Part shown: positions 50,981 to 63,727 of the stretch, one piece after another | Layout: the number at the start of each line of letters is the position of its first letter | Numbering within the stretch: the stretch's first letter is position 1 | NCBI GenBank assembly: GCA_013397865.1 | Contig: VZTI01000687.1 | Coordinates: 299,319 to 363,318 of the forward strand | Reading direction: 5' to 3' | From: Struthidea cinerea | Lineage: Eukaryota > Chordata > Aves > Passeriformes > Corcoracidae | Length of the DNA: 64,000 nucleotides | The notes under the pieces: generated by a model | Seen by the model: the letters and a program-made list of their open reading frames with translations, nothing else | What the model was told of the DNA's origin: nothing | Database searches by the model: none | Translations under genes and position numbers: made by a program

Positions 50981-52034
50981 AGATTGTTTGAATAGAGAGG
51001 CCTTTATTTCAGATATCTTTCTAAATGTTAGGCATTCAAGAAACTAAACATTAAGGGCCTGATAGACAACCCTTTTTTCTCTCTTTTCTTTCTGCCCTAC
51101 TTTTAGTGGCACTGGGTGGGTCTGTTTAATGCGCAGCATTTTCACCATCAGAACAGAGGCCGAGAGAGACAAAGGTTACAGGGAAAAGGGGAGACGGAGA
51201 TCCCTGGATCTCAGAGAAACAATCAAACAAAAATAGGAGAACTGAAAACCAAAACCTTTACTGGCTGTGGAGGACAGGAACACTAAACTCAAGCAGAATC
51301 AGTCTTCAAACAAAAATCCTGAAATGCTACCCAGCGTCGTTATCTGGTGCAACCCAAAGGAAAGAGTGTGGCCACTTGCAAAACTGGGGGCACACAGCAG
51401 GCTGGGATCTTCAGCCACCCTCATTCCTTCAGACAGAAGAGCGTTAAACTACTCTTCAATAAATATCCCCGATGCGGATGTAGTATACACATCCTGACAA
51501 GTTATTTATTTTGAACATCTTTTAGTTGAGATTCCTGGGTCTGACGCTCCCCCTGCATTGTATCTCTGCTTTCCCAGTTTGAAATGTGTATATTTTGCAA
51601 CTTTTTTGAAGGAAGTCCAGGCATTTGAGGTAAGCTGTATGTGGAGAAAGTACAAGAAGGTTTCAGAGAATCTAGACATGAATTAAACCAGCTGTCAGGA
51701 ATTTCACTGAGACAAGCTAGTAGTGATTGTAATGCATTAAAATCAGCACAGTGTATTTCCAAATTCCCCCATACTTTGAAAAGTATTCTGATGAAAGTGT
51801 GTTGTCCCCAGTACTGGCTCCAGTCTGGCAAGATATGAAAAGGAACTGGACCCTGAGGATGTGACCACACACTGATCTGTGCTGTGCTGGGCAGCTTGCA
51901 GAGCTGAGGATCTGCAGTTTAAGATACACACATTGAAACACATAGTTTCTGATTATGGTTTTGCTGTTTATTTGGTATGGTGAACTTTTTATCAAGGTGA
52001 CATTTCGCCTTTTGGCTTCTAGCTGATGTAACAA
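50981..52034. other. non-coding DNA, nothing recognised
   Basis: Unique sequence. A minus-strand frame of 139 codons (51717-52136) runs into the CR1 copy and has no known domain, so I do not call it a gene. Confidence 0.55.
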
Positions 52035-52256
52035 ACAGCTGTTAGAGGAAATTCCATTTGAACACAGGAAAATTTTTCCTGTGAGTCTGGGCAACACTAG
52101 AACATGAGCTAAAAGAAGCTGTGGGGCCTCCAGCACTGGAGAGAATCAAAACTCAGCTGGACACAACCTTGGGCAACCTGTTCTGCTTGAGTTGGACAGG
52201 GAAGCACCAGAGGTGCCTTTCCCCAGCTTCAAGTATTTTGGCATTCTGTGATTCCA
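52035..52256 (+). mobile_element. CR1 LINE fragment (3' end)
   Basis: The sense CR1 word order is visible: AGAGGAAATTCCATTTGAAC, TTTTTCCTGTGAGTCTGGGC, AACACTAGAACATGAGCT, AAGAAGCTGTGGGGCCTCCA, GCACTGGAGAGAATCAAAAC, TCAGCTGGACACAACCTTGG, GCAACCTGTTCTGCTTGAG and, at the end, AGGTGCCTTTCCCCAGCTTC and GCATTCTGTGATTCCAT. At about 220 bases it is the longest CR1 copy in the window and may include the last codons of the second open reading frame, but no intact frame. Divergence is moderate. Confidence 0.92.
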
Positions 52257-52384
52257 TTATATTACACAGTTTTGCAGGTGAATGGGTAAAGGAGCGTAGC
52301 AAAGGAAATTCAAAGACTTCTGTGGTCCTTGTTGTCACTGAAATACTGACATTTAATGGAATTTTCATTGCAAGGAGCATCTGT

Positions 52385-52442
52385 GTTATATATTATATAT
52401 TAAATATTATATATTATATATTATATATTATATAATATATAT
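52385..52442. repeat. AT-rich (TATTATA)n tract
   Basis: About 58 bases made only of A and T, built from overlapping TATATTA units with strong self-complementarity. Likely a variable microsatellite able to form cruciforms. Confidence 0.9.
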
Positions 52443-53390
52443 GTCTTGTATGTGTTTTGCTGGTGGGAAACTCTGACACAGAGATTACCCTTCAGAGCTG
52501 CAGAAGCACTTAGGTGACCAACTCTTCTGGTTTCAGGAGTTAAGCACTGCTATGTCTTCATGGGTTTGTGTTCTGATATTTTACTGTTACATGGGGTATT
52601 TTGACCAGGGCTCTGTGGACTGCATCATGTTCTCTCGTGTCACTGATAAGCAGCCTAAACAGGGTTCTAACTTCTTAGAATTTCTCTTTTTGTCTTTTAA
52701 TTTCTTCTCACTGTATTTTAAATACATGTTCTGCACTGTGGTCTCTGCAAAAGCTGAAGACTTCTGCAGTGTAGAAGCTGCAGTGGAAGTTGCCTACTAA
52801 ACACATCCAGCCTCAGATGGTTTTCTTTAGCAAGCAGAAATGCTAGATTTTCCAAGCCCAAAGACTGACAATTCTGCACTTTCAACAGAAGCAAATTACA
52901 GACTTTTGCTTAAAAAAAGGTCCGTTATGAATTTAATTACATTTTCAGGGGTTGTTTATATAGGATTGCAAATTACATATAAATGAAGGCAAAGTCTTTC
53001 TGAAAGCATGTGTTGTTAGGAGAAAAATAACAACAACAACAAAAACCCCAGGCTCCAGTTTTGATGGGAAAATATTACTTCTGGTTATTGTTTCATCAGT
53101 AATCCATAATACCTCCAAGGGAACTGCTACAGTCTGTCATCTCATGGACAGCTTAAAAAAAAATGGCATGCTATAGAACTGGTAGGCCCTGAGGGAACTT
53201 TTGAATAGCTGATACCCTGTTTGTGCAATAGATATTTTCCTTGATAACTGGAAATTAAGCTTGCCTGGAAGAAATGTAAATATCATCTCTAATTTGCGCT
53301 CTGAATTACCATTAAAAATTATGTGTGCACATAATCATATCAAACATTTCAGAGCTTAGAAACCATGATAACACTTGGCACTCTCAGCAT
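52443..53390. other. non-coding DNA, nothing recognised
   Basis: A short CAACAACAAC run near 53030, otherwise unique AT-rich sequence. The 82-codon frame at 52552-52800 has no known motif. Confidence 0.5.
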
Positions 53391-53505
53391 CTTCAAAGCA
53401 CTTCACAAATATTACCAGTGCATCCTTCTTCCACCCCATATTGTTATCCCCACGTTACAGATAGGCAAGGGGGTCAGCGAGGTTCCTTAGTGCCTTGGGA
53501 TCAGG
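53391..53505 (-). mobile_element. MIR-like SINE relic
   Basis: The plus strand reads CTTCAAAGCACTTCACAAAT, ATTGTTATCCCCACGTTACA and GATAGGCAAGGGGGTCAGCG, with AGGTTCC after it. This follows the complement of the MIR/CORE-SINE 3' half ('aaagcgctttacaa...tattatccccattttacagatgaggaaactgaggc...gaggtt'). It is highly diverged, as expected of an element over 100 million years old. Other old repeats share parts of this text, so the exact family is uncertain. Confidence 0.55.
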
Positions 53506-53890
53506 CTGACTATAAGTTACACTATGAAAGGGACTCAAGAATTTGTCTGTGATTAAGCTACTCTAGGTAGACTGCTGGTGGTGCTAATTTACTTACAAGT
53601 TGGCAAAAATAATATATGCAGTGACTGAAGTGATACCATTACATAGCTGTTGTGCCTCCTAACCTAGTTAAGAGATAGCTGCAGGACAAAGATTTTGTTT
53701 ACATCAAAAGAATGACTGGAAATAAAAGGACTTTTCCTACATAGGTGCCAGTAAAGAGCTTGAATTAGAACCAGACTGGTACATGATTTAAATGTAAACA
53801 GGCTAAATCAAAGCAAACTCATTCGGATTAGACCCTGTTCCTAACATGTAGAATTATTGCAGTTGCAATTGGAGGGGGAAAAAAAATTGT

Positions 53891-53928
53891 AAAGGTATTT
53901 GTAAATCGTAAAGGTATTTGTAAATCGT
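53891..53928. repeat. two exact 19-bp tandem copies
   Basis: AAAGGTATTTGTAAATCGT occurs at 53891-53909 and again without change at 53910-53928. Both sides carry an A-rich run ending in ATTGT, so the original unit may have been longer. Exact identity suggests a recent duplication. Confidence 0.95.
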
Positions 53929-56302
53929 AAAAAAATTGTAGAGACTCAGCCTAAATTGACCTTGACCATAGTTAATGCCATGCAAAAAGCAGCACAAGCT
54001 GCTAATCCTTTACTGCCTTGGGTTTTGGTTCTCACTGGATGAATTCCCAGGTGTTGCATTAAATATTTGATCACAAATTTGCAATCTGGAGGGGGTTTTA
54101 TGATAGGTGATCTTCCTGCATTTTGGGTCCAGTTCTGGCCTATGGAAGCCAGTAAGAGTTTTTCTCATCTTGTGGTGACAAAGTGGTTTTGGCAGAGTTT
54201 CCAGCTAGAATTCCCTGTTGCCTGATCTCAGCACGCAAGTCAGCACTACAAACTCTTGTAAGTCTTCCATGAAATTCATTCTCAAGAGAAGTTCCTTCCC
54301 ATGTGCTATGGGTCAGGAAAGCTAAAACAGTAGTTTTTGCACCATGTCCCATTTTCTTGAACACTCCAGTAGAGCCCTCTCTTTCCTGGTCTGCTGCTGA
54401 ACTGGTTTTACTGGTGTTAATGGCATGTCTCTTGCTCAAACACAAACCTTAGCCAGGGCGCAAGTTGAACCTGTCTTCAAATCTTCAAACCAGACAGAAG
54501 GATCTCAGGTAACCTCCAAGAGGTAGTGAAGTAGCCCTGTCTTCCCTCATTTGTTGGATCCAGATGTGACCAGCTGACACTGCTCTGCTGCTGAGGGAAC
54601 AGTGAGATGTTGGATTCCTCAAGGGTCCTGCCTTACTTTGTGTCCTAAAGAAGTCTGTGGCTGAGCTGTGACTCCATAAACTCCATGAAGTTTGTTTTTG
54701 CATTGCTATGGAAGGGCCCCAGTGCTTCCTGCAGGTTGTCACTGCTGTTTTATGGCCGTACCCAGCCTTTGATGGAAATTCCCCCTCCTGCCACCTCTCA
54801 GCACCACGGGGTTGTTTGGGCTACATTACAGGACTGTGTTCCGAGCAAAGTTTGCACAGATTGTGGTCAAACATATGGTACAGATTCTGTGCAGATTCTA
54901 AATCTTGGGATCATAAACTGGTAGAAAGGAGCCGTAATTCCCTCCCCTTCCTAAATCATAAGATAAAAGGCAGCTTTGGCTTGGCGGACATGTCTGCATG
55001 TTTTAGGAATGACAATCCTGATGGGGGATGTTTGGCATCTTAGCAGATAGAATTATCAGCATTAAGAGACCCTAACACCAGCACAAAATGTGAGAAGTAA
55101 TAAAGCCATCCTAAAAGATCTCATGTGAGGAACTTAATGCACAAGTCTAACACTCAGCTGTGAACTGCTCAGATGCAGTCGGTGGGGATTGATGGACTCT
55201 CAGGATTCATCCTGGCTTATCCCTCTTCCTGAGGAGATGATAGCCATAATGTCACTTCCGCAGTTCAAAATATATTGTAATTACTGTTGGAAATCCCAGA
55301 TGTCCCCTCCAGATAACCCGACTTCCAAAGATTTGGCAGAAAAGCTACAGCTGCAGAGAAGTGACACTCATGGTAACTTCCGAAGTTCTAGTGACACTAC
55401 AAAAAAAATTAATTTATTTCTTCTTTGAGCCTTTCATATTCCATAATTTTGAGCCTTCTATCAGATAAATATTTTTCCAAGATTGTCAGAGACATAATAG
55501 CATGGCTTTAGAATTTCATGTTTTCATGGCAAAATTTGCAGTGATTACAAAAGGGCGAGGATTTTCTCTCTGTTAAATGGAAAAACAATGTTGATAATTA
55601 TGTAAAGAGTAGAAACATTCTATTTACAGTAGACAAACAGTACAGTGATTGAATTTGAAAGGAAAAAAAATACCAGCCAAGGATGCAAGCTTGGATTTGG
55701 TAGTTGCAATTCACTAATCACAAAATAATTCAGTAGCATTGAACAAAAAAGGCATTTTTATCACCATCTCCTCTCAGTTCGCAGGCGGCATTGTCTGTCC
55801 CACCGTTTCATGTCAGAGAAGAAGGAATTTTACCAAATGTTTGATTTATTAGAAAGTGAATGATTCTTTGCAGCCGTGTGGGGCTAGCCCATGTTTCAAT
55901 AAGACAAATTGCATTGTAGCATTCCACTGGCAGCCAATGATAACTCATGATCCAGACAGAGTCGGTTATACCAGAATGGATGAAAAGCAGGAGCAAAAGG
56001 ACACATAGTAGAAGAAAAGAAAATGCTTCAAGAGCTGTTATTTAAAAAAAAACAGCAAAACAACAGCAAAACCTAAACAATGTTTTAGCTACTATTTAAA
56101 AATCTTTCAATTAAGATTCTGTACAGCGTTGCAAGCAGAGTATGGCAGAATAAAGAGGATCATGTTATCTCTTTCCCAGAAGTAAATTATCATATTTATA
56201 CTCAGAAACATGCCACTGTCAACTTCAGTCATTTGTGTAATTGGAAAAAGGTAAACGATGTAGTAAATGAGACCCTACAGTCAGGTTTTGTTCCAAAAAT
56301 GG

Positions 56303-56323
56303 AAAAAAAAAAAAAAAAAAAAA
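56303..56323. repeat. 21-base poly(A) run
   Basis: An uninterrupted A run. No retrocopy body or target-site duplication is visible around it, so I treat it as simple sequence. Confidence 0.9.
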
Positions 56324-58513
56324 GCAGTGGCAAATGGTGCAGGTTTAAAATGAATTAATGTCAACTGTGAAAAGCAATGTCTAAGACAAACAAAATCTGA
56401 CTGTTCTTGACCTTTAGTTAATATTGATAGTTTATCACTGGAGAAGTCATTGATTTATTTTTTCAGTTCCTATCTGATTATCACTTCAAAATAGGACTGA
56501 ATATTTTAAAACAGCTCAGTCTCCTGCCTTTCAGTTCCCACTATTCCGGATTCCATCTAAACGTTTCTTTATTTCCAAATGCTGCTTTTTAAATAGGCGA
56601 CCCCTCGGCAGCAACCCCCAAGGTGACGGGTTGTTTCCTGCTTGCAGAGATGCGTGTCATGAAGTGCTGCCTCTGCCCGTCGGCTTTGTTCTTGGGGATC
56701 CGCGGAGCAGGAAGGGTATTGAAATATACAGGAATCTTGTTCCCAGGGAGCTGACAGGCAGACCTGAGGGACAATGTGAAGTGCATACCTGGTATGTCTA
56801 ATTTTAGGCCTGCCAGCCCTGACAGTGGTCCTGGAAAAAAAAATCTATACTAATTTCTTGGTGACATACAGAGCTGTAAACTGCAGCATTTTTCATTCCG
56901 CTACCAAAATGTTCTTGTGCATTTTTTTCCCCAGTATTATTTAAAGGACCTGTCAAGCCTTCAGCATTTAACAAGTATTTTTAAACCATGTTTTTCAGTG
57001 TAAACCTGCCATGCATTCAAGGTATTGTTGCATGAAAAAGCATGAACTAAAGTATCATATCAGAAAACAAATCAACATTAGACATAAAAGCAGCTTCATT
57101 TTATTGCTTAACACTAATATTGTTCCCCATGGGAGAAGCATTGCAGTTTGATGGGTTCTGGGGGTCCTGTGTGGGCTGGTGTAAGTCAGGAATCCCCAAT
57201 GAATTTTGATGAGGCTCTGCAATTTTACATCAGCTCAGGATTTTTGACCACAGGTTCAGCATGTACACTGTGTTGAAATAAAGGTGCAGTCATTTTAAAT
57301 ATAATTGAGTAGGCTCATAAGAGGTTCCACTTAGAAGGTAAATTATGGTAACAAGTCAAGAGTGTACTCTGTGTAGTTTTCATTTCAAGTGTATGGTCTT
57401 CTGTATTCACTTAACTAGACACACAAATCTAAGCAGACAGATGAGATAGAGGCAATCAAAGAGAAAAGCTTTATTTGGAGCTTATGGGAGTATTGAAGTT
57501 TTATTTTGTAGTGTTTCCCCATGAGGCAATTTCAGAAAAAGACTGAAGTGATGGATCACAAACAACTTAATATCTGAATTGCTGGCTGTTGATCAGCAGA
57601 ATTTTGGATTCCTCCCTGTATAATTCTGAAAATCTTTTCCTCAATTTGAATACTTAGCAAAAGTACTGGGGAAGGAATCACTCTGAAGATTTTGTAGCAT
57701 GCTGTCTGTCTCAGTCAGGAGGAACTGAATGGTGTTTGTGCCTTTCATGCCTGTGGATGAACAAATAATGCCATACAATGCTTTGGGTCTTGTTCCTTCC
57801 AGACAGCAGTTTTTGCTTCAGGGAATGATGAAGGTCTAGAAAAACATTCTCTTAATATGAGAGAAGTGGCAAAGGAAACATTGCAGGGCATCGGTGTAAT
57901 GGCTTGTGTTAACAACGTGGAATCGTTTAATGCATGGGTTGTGTTACACTTTTATAGCTTTCAAGTGCTGCTACACAGTTTTGAGTCCACAGCAGCTCCT
58001 TTTTTAGTACTCACCTTTGTGTCAATTAATGTTTTCACACACTTCAGGTGACTTTGAGGCCAGTTGTGTCAATGTGTGCATATAAAGGTAACTTTGATCA
58101 CTTCAACATGAGTTACCTGCAAGTACAAGCACTTGAAGGAGACAGGCCCTTAAACAAAATTAGTAGCCCCAACCTCCTCTAGACATGTCCTTACTAGACC
58201 TTTTACACCATCCAGTATTTTTATTTACTTTAGCCCATATAAAGTAGCTCCCTCTCACAATGAATAAAAGCTATAAACAATTTTATTTTTACTTAAATTT
58301 CCTTCTGCATATTGACTAATGTCCTGATTTTTTTAATCTTTTAAAAAATTCTTCTTAAACTTTTTTCTAGCTTCAGAAACTGAAAACACAGAGCCATTGA
58401 ATATGGCATATCTGACTGATTTATCCCATAAAATTCTAGCACTAGTGATATGGAAATGAACTGAACTGATAATGCCGTGTAGCGACACAAGCAACAATCA
58501 GCTTGTGTTTAGA

Positions 58514-58622
58514 ACCACAGAATTGTTAGGGTTGGAAAAGACCTCTGAGATCATAAATTCCAGCCATTGACCCAGCATCGCCATGTCCACCACTAAACCA
58601 TGTCCCCAAGTGCCACATCCTG
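58514..58622 (-). mobile_element. CR1 LINE fragment (3' end, truncated)
   Basis: The plus strand reads ACCACAGAATTGTTAGGGTT, GGAAAAGACCTCTGAGATCA, then CAGCATCGCCATGTCCACCA and CTAAACCATGTCCCCAAGTG, CCACATCC. This is the complement of the CR1 3' end, with the same word order as the copy at 8033. Only about 110 bases remain. Confidence 0.93.
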
Positions 58623-61600
58623 TTGTCCCAATACGCACTAATTAATTTCTGGCACTTGCTACAGAGATTAAACAGTGGGTGGAGGAAATGAGGGGGGATT
58701 TCTACTGAAGGAACAAACTTCTAAAGGAACAGTGTAATCAGTAGATTCCTATACTCCCGAAAGAAGTCCAAGGAGCATCTTCCTGCTTCGGTTGCAGCTG
58801 AGTGCCTGCTAAGGTGATGTATCATCTTACTTTTGATCAAGGAAGTAACTAGAAATATGGCAGGCAGCAGCCAAAAGTTGGGTCAGGAAGCACTAGACTT
58901 CCATGTGTGTGTGTGTGTATATATATATTTCTGCACATATGTTGCCTCTCCCTTCCTTAGTCACCTGTTGATAGCGCCTTTCTTCTACCACCTAGACAGA
59001 AGATGTGTCAAGGACACATCAGAGTCGATGCTGCAGGCCTGCTGTGCTGTATGTGATGATGCTTTCCAGTTGGCCCTGGGTGTTTCTTTTCAGTCTGGAA
59101 CATTCTGGCTCCATGAGGCTGGAAGATGTTTTGCAAGGGGCACTGGAGAGGTTATTTTGCTCTGCCAATAAGGGTGTCATTTGGTTTGCAGAGATTTGCG
59201 AACAAAACCCAAACCAAATCACAACTCTTCGCTTAAATTTGTAACTGGTCACATTTCCAAAGCTGGGGATTTTACAGCATTCAAAAATCTCCAGTACAAA
59301 AGACAAGTGGAAAGGTTTGTGTAGCTTGAAGTCAGAGCTATTCAAATGCAGAAAATCTCTGTGAAAACATGTACATTAGTTTACAGCTGTACAAACCAGT
59401 CCTTGCTTTGAATGCTGCATAGACTGCAATTTCTCTATTTTTCAGCTTTGAGCTCTGTTGAATTGGAAGCTTCTAACAAAGAAGGCGAGTTGGGTGCAAT
59501 TTCTTTGGAAATATTTCACATTGCTCTGTGTCAGATTTTACTTGTGCTTCACTAAATAAAGAGGAGACTGATCAGCATCCAGAACTTATCACAGAAATTA
59601 GGAGGTAGACAGCTAAAGTGTGGGTTTACCCACTGAAAAGACTGGATATTCTTGATTACAGCCTGTATTCCAGGTTTTTGTGCTAGCCAAAGGGGTTATC
59701 ACCAATTTCATCTATAGCTGCTGGACACTGCCCCGTAGCAGAGCCGACCATGCCTGGAAAGGCTGGGAATACCCCCACCATCAATTCAGCAGGCATTAAA
59801 TCATCAGTGGAATTACTTCAGAGAAAAAACTGGTGAAAGTAGGATCAGAATGAGCAGCTATTACCTATATAAATAAATAAACCTGTACCCCTTGCAGAAA
59901 TGTAACAAAGCTAAAAAAAATCCCTTCCCTCTACAGCTCCCGCACATTTCTTGGTGTGTGCGTACCTGAGTCGTTCACAGAGATCCTTATGTGAGTCCTT
60001 TGCTGCACTAAAATCTACTTTCTTGGAAAACGTAGAACAAATACTCAGCCTGTGATCTCATTCCTACCAGTGCCGGAGACAGGAGTCCCAGGGGCTTCAC
60101 TGCAAATTAGATCCCCTGGAAAGAGACAGAGAGCCAGAACGGATCCGACCTCTCTGCCGTTCCTGGGAGCGAACTCGTATTCTTCCGTGCCCTCCCTGCC
60201 TTGCCTCTGACAACTTTTCCAGTAAGATCTTCCCTCCCGCGTGTGCTGTCTGTTCCCTTTCCCTCCCACCCCCAGAAGAAGCTCAGGACAGGTATTGAAC
60301 GGGCTGCCAGGCTGCTCCTTAGATAGAGCCTCCGCAAGCTGCCCGGCAGTGGCTATTCCCATTCCCTGGGTCCTGTAGGTTGTTTTCCAAAGATGTATGT
60401 TTTAGTTTAATTCTGGTTTTTTTCAGCCTCTGTTCTCATAACTCCATCCTGTTGCTCTTTTGACCAGTTCTACATCAGCTGTAACATAACTCTGTGATTT
60501 CGTTTTGGTGCCGCTTACTTCATCCGAAAAGGAACTCACTCTTCAAAGAAAACTTTTATTTCATTGTCTGCCACATATGCAAGTATTCCCTAAGGATTGG
60601 AGTTATTTATTATCTCGCTCCCCCTCTTTGCTTTCCCCTGTTCCTCTCCAAAAGACTAACAGACACTAATCTCCTTTCATCAGGTTCCCTTCTTCCTAAT
60701 TTTTTTTCTTTTTGCACAAAATGCTCGCCACTACCTTTAACACCTTATTGTGTCTGGAGTGATAATTACTTTCAGTTGCCGCAGCTGGTGCATGGGGAGG
60801 CGTGCGGGCCCTGTAAATTGGGAACGGGCAACCTGGGTGGGATTGCAGGAAAGCACAGAGTTCTGCAAATTCAGAGAACACGACTATAACAGGGACAGTT
60901 TTGTTTTTCTAATGTTTTTCTATTTTTTTTTTTTACCAAATTCATCTTTGAGACATATATCTAGTGAGTCACCTCCACGACAATTTGTGGTTCCTTTGTT
61001 AGAGAAAAGGACCAGCTGATGCACGTGACAGAAAATAAGAAAAATATGAGACGCTTAGTTAATTTTCACATTTGGAAACAGCACACACGGACATATCTGG
61101 ATAGGGGGACACATGGGTCTGTCAGCAGTTTTTAAGATCCTCTGAGGCATTATTAATTCTTATTTTAATGTATACAGTATTTCTCTGAACTCAAAGAGTC
61201 TTGATTCAATCTTTTACTTCTCTCTTAAGTGTAGGATTGAAAGGAAATTTGGGCTTATCGTGAAAGTGAACACGAAGGCTGGGTTATAACCTTTCAAAAA
61301 TAAGAAGAATTCCCAACATATATTTCCCCTTTCCTCCTTTAGTTATTATATAAGTAGTAAGCAGAAATTATTAACAGTATTATTAGTGTATTTTTGTATG
61401 TAGCTTGCCTGTTTCGGTCCCTCACAGTGTATTGAGATGCTTTCTACTCCTACTAACCGTAAGGAAATTGGCACACACTCTTCACTACATAAAATTAGGT
61501 TTTTATGAGACTAGTTTATACATGTTTTCTTAGATTTCCTAAAGTAAGCGCTACTGAATTATTTAATATACAATCTGAGATGCTTTTAATAAAAGGTTTG

Positions 61601-61829
61601 CCATAATCAGCCCTGCTCTGGGCATGCTGGTTTGGACCCCTGTTTTGTCTGCTCTCTGCTCTCCCCTTCTGTGCTGGAGGCTGGCAGATGTTTCCCATGC
61701 CTACCTAAGGTTAGGAATAAGGCCCAGGTTTGGGGTCTGTAGTGCAGGAGGGGCAGTGGTCTTTTGCAACTTTCAGACAGGTGAACAAAAAGCATGACTA
61801 ATCTGTGAGTCTCTCTTCAGTTCCCAAGC
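58623..61829. other. non-coding DNA, no gene recognised
   Basis: The dinucleotide tract at 58903-58930 is listed separately. The part at 60045-60370 is richer in G/C than its surroundings and has about ten CpGs by eye, with overlapping minus-strand frames (105 and 76 codons) lacking a known domain. The 131-codon plus-strand frame at 60494-60889 also has no recognisable motif. Confidence 0.55.
58903..58930. repeat. (TG)n(TA)n microsatellite
   Basis: About seven TG units pass directly into about six AT units. A compound dinucleotide repeat, likely variable in length. Confidence 0.9.
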
Positions 61830-61853
61830 TTAGGTTAGAGTTAGGGTTGGGGT
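61830..61853. repeat. degenerate telomere-like hexamers
   Basis: Four consecutive hexamers TTAGGT, TAGAGT, TAGGGT, TGGGGT resemble the vertebrate telomere unit TTAGGG. A similar GGGTTAAGGTTATGGTTAGG stretch lies at about 62096-62115. No long perfect array is present. Confidence 0.5.
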
Positions 61854-63683
61854 CAGAAGTGCTCCGTGTCACACGCTGGGGAATGTCCGAGTTCCTGGGG
61901 GGGAAACCTGGTGTCATTGTCTGCTTTCAGCTGGAGTGAGGCCGTGCAGTAGAAAAGACAGGGAGACAGCAGCCAGTGTGGGACTTTGCAAATTCCTGGA
62001 GATAAAACAAGTATCAGGAGCTTTGAAGGAATTACTCTTTTTGATTTGCAGGCAGCACTGGGTTCCCAGGCCTCTCTGAGCCAGGGTCTGGGGCTGGGTT
62101 AAGGTTATGGTTAGGAAGAGTTCAGGCTTTAACTTTGACAAACTGGGATGTTTTGCTACTTCCAGAAAAATAAACTGAGAGAAAGTATCGGTATCTTTAA
62201 ATTTCTTATTCATTACTTGTGGGCACTGTGGGTACCTGGGCATATTTTGACTATCCCAGTTGGGTTAAGTAAACATGGAATGGTGCAGTCAGAATAATGG
62301 GGTACCCACATTCCAGAGGATGAACTGAATCAGTGTCTTCAAATCGTTCCTTATTTACGGGCCATTTGCAGCAGGAGCTGAAAAATGAGTTGTTTTGGTA
62401 TCATGGCATGCTAAACTCCTCAGGGGTATTGGGATAAGGCTGTAGGAAATGATGCTAATTCCAGAACTGAGCTGTGACTGCTCCAAGATCATGAATGGAG
62501 GCTACTCCTATTTCATGTCAGGAATTTTTAAAAATATAAATAGTGTTTCTTCTCAGTGTAATCAGAGAGCCTGTCTCTTCCAACACTGGCACCTCCATGA
62601 GCTGTACGTAGGGTGACTGCTGGCTTTCTACCTGTATTTGAGTAAAAAACCTCCTTTTTCTAGGTGACAACTTTACACAGAGTGCCATCTTTACTGATTT
62701 GGCCCCTCGTGAAGGGTTCTCTAGCTGATAAATTCTTACAGTGTTTCAAGATTTCATCACTACATTTACACAAATCCCAAGTTCAAATGTCATCTTCAGG
62801 GTAGCGATGACATAGACCTTTTCTTTCTTTTGGGGGTAAAAGCATCCACCTTTTTACTTGTAGCTAGTTGCTCAATTATAATTCCCAAATCGGCATTGCA
62901 ATTCTGAGTTGCAGTCAGAATCTTTGCTGGAGTTGAACAAGAATCCCAGGCACTTGACCAAAGCAGTATTTCAAGAATATATTGTATTTGTTTGAAAGAC
63001 GATAATGCAATGCGGTCATCGTTTGCTTCACTACAGGTATAAATCCTCTAAAACCATTGCAGATGTGGCAGGGATATTGCAACCCATTAACCTAACAAAA
63101 TGTAACTGTTTTTCTCTTGCAAGGCTTGTCTGACTCAGTCTTTTTCTTGTTTTGCTGTGAGCGCGGTTGTATCTGTTGGCTCTGTGTGTACATTGTGGCG
63201 TTGAGTTCCGCTGTCTAGACCACCTCCCTGTGAATTGATGCTGAAATGGAGTGGCTTAAATCCCCACACCTTCCCTCCTTGTCCCTCTGTGTGCACGTTA
63301 AACTCAGCCAGCTGAGATCTTACTCAGAGTCTGGCACTTTTGTGCTGCCACCTGCTTGAAAGGGTATTTTTCAAGTGTTTGTGTGTAACTCAGTGGGAGT
63401 ATGAATGGTAGGGTCTGTCCCTAAAAAAAAAAAAAAAATTAAAAATCACTATTTATTATGGCACTTTAGTATGTATTTAAGATTCCTCCTTGTTGCCGGG
63501 TTTCTGTCCAAAATGGAATTACTAGTCTGCATCTTTGCTGATTGTGAATATGTCCACGAGGCTGAATTTCATATCTAGCCATTTATGAATCTGGCGTATA
63601 TGCTGAATGCAGCATTTTGTGCAGGTCACGTGTTGTATACAAAACATCTGATAAAATGCTGCTCACAGTCTTACAGATCTTAG
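61854..63683. other. non-coding DNA, nothing recognised
   Basis: An A run at 63423-63438, otherwise unique sequence with no gene or transposon recognised. Confidence 0.55.
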
Positions 63684-63727
63684 AAATCCTTTCCATATGT
63701 CTAATCTTAAATCCTTTCCATATGTCT
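63684..63727. repeat. 25-bp tandem duplication
   Basis: AAATCCTTTCCATATGTCT occurs at 63684-63702 and again exactly at 63709-63727, giving a period of 25 bases with a similar CTTA spacer before each. Confidence 0.95.

Larger units (their letters stand above)
53506..58513. other. non-coding DNA, no gene recognised
   Basis: Apart from the tandem repeat at 53891-53928 and the A run at 56303-56323, no repeat is recognised. The part at 55180-55440 is unique with scattered CpGs and a 79-codon plus-strand frame, and could be a further regulatory element. The part at 56590-56770 is moderately CpG-containing. Confidence 0.55.

Noticed and set aside
51717..52136. 139-codon minus-strand open frame
   Set aside because: It runs through the antisense of a CR1 3' end and has no recognisable motif.
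60494..60889. 131-codon plus-strand open frame
   Set aside because: Cysteine- and leucine-rich text from T-rich DNA, no domain, and overlapped by a minus-strand frame.
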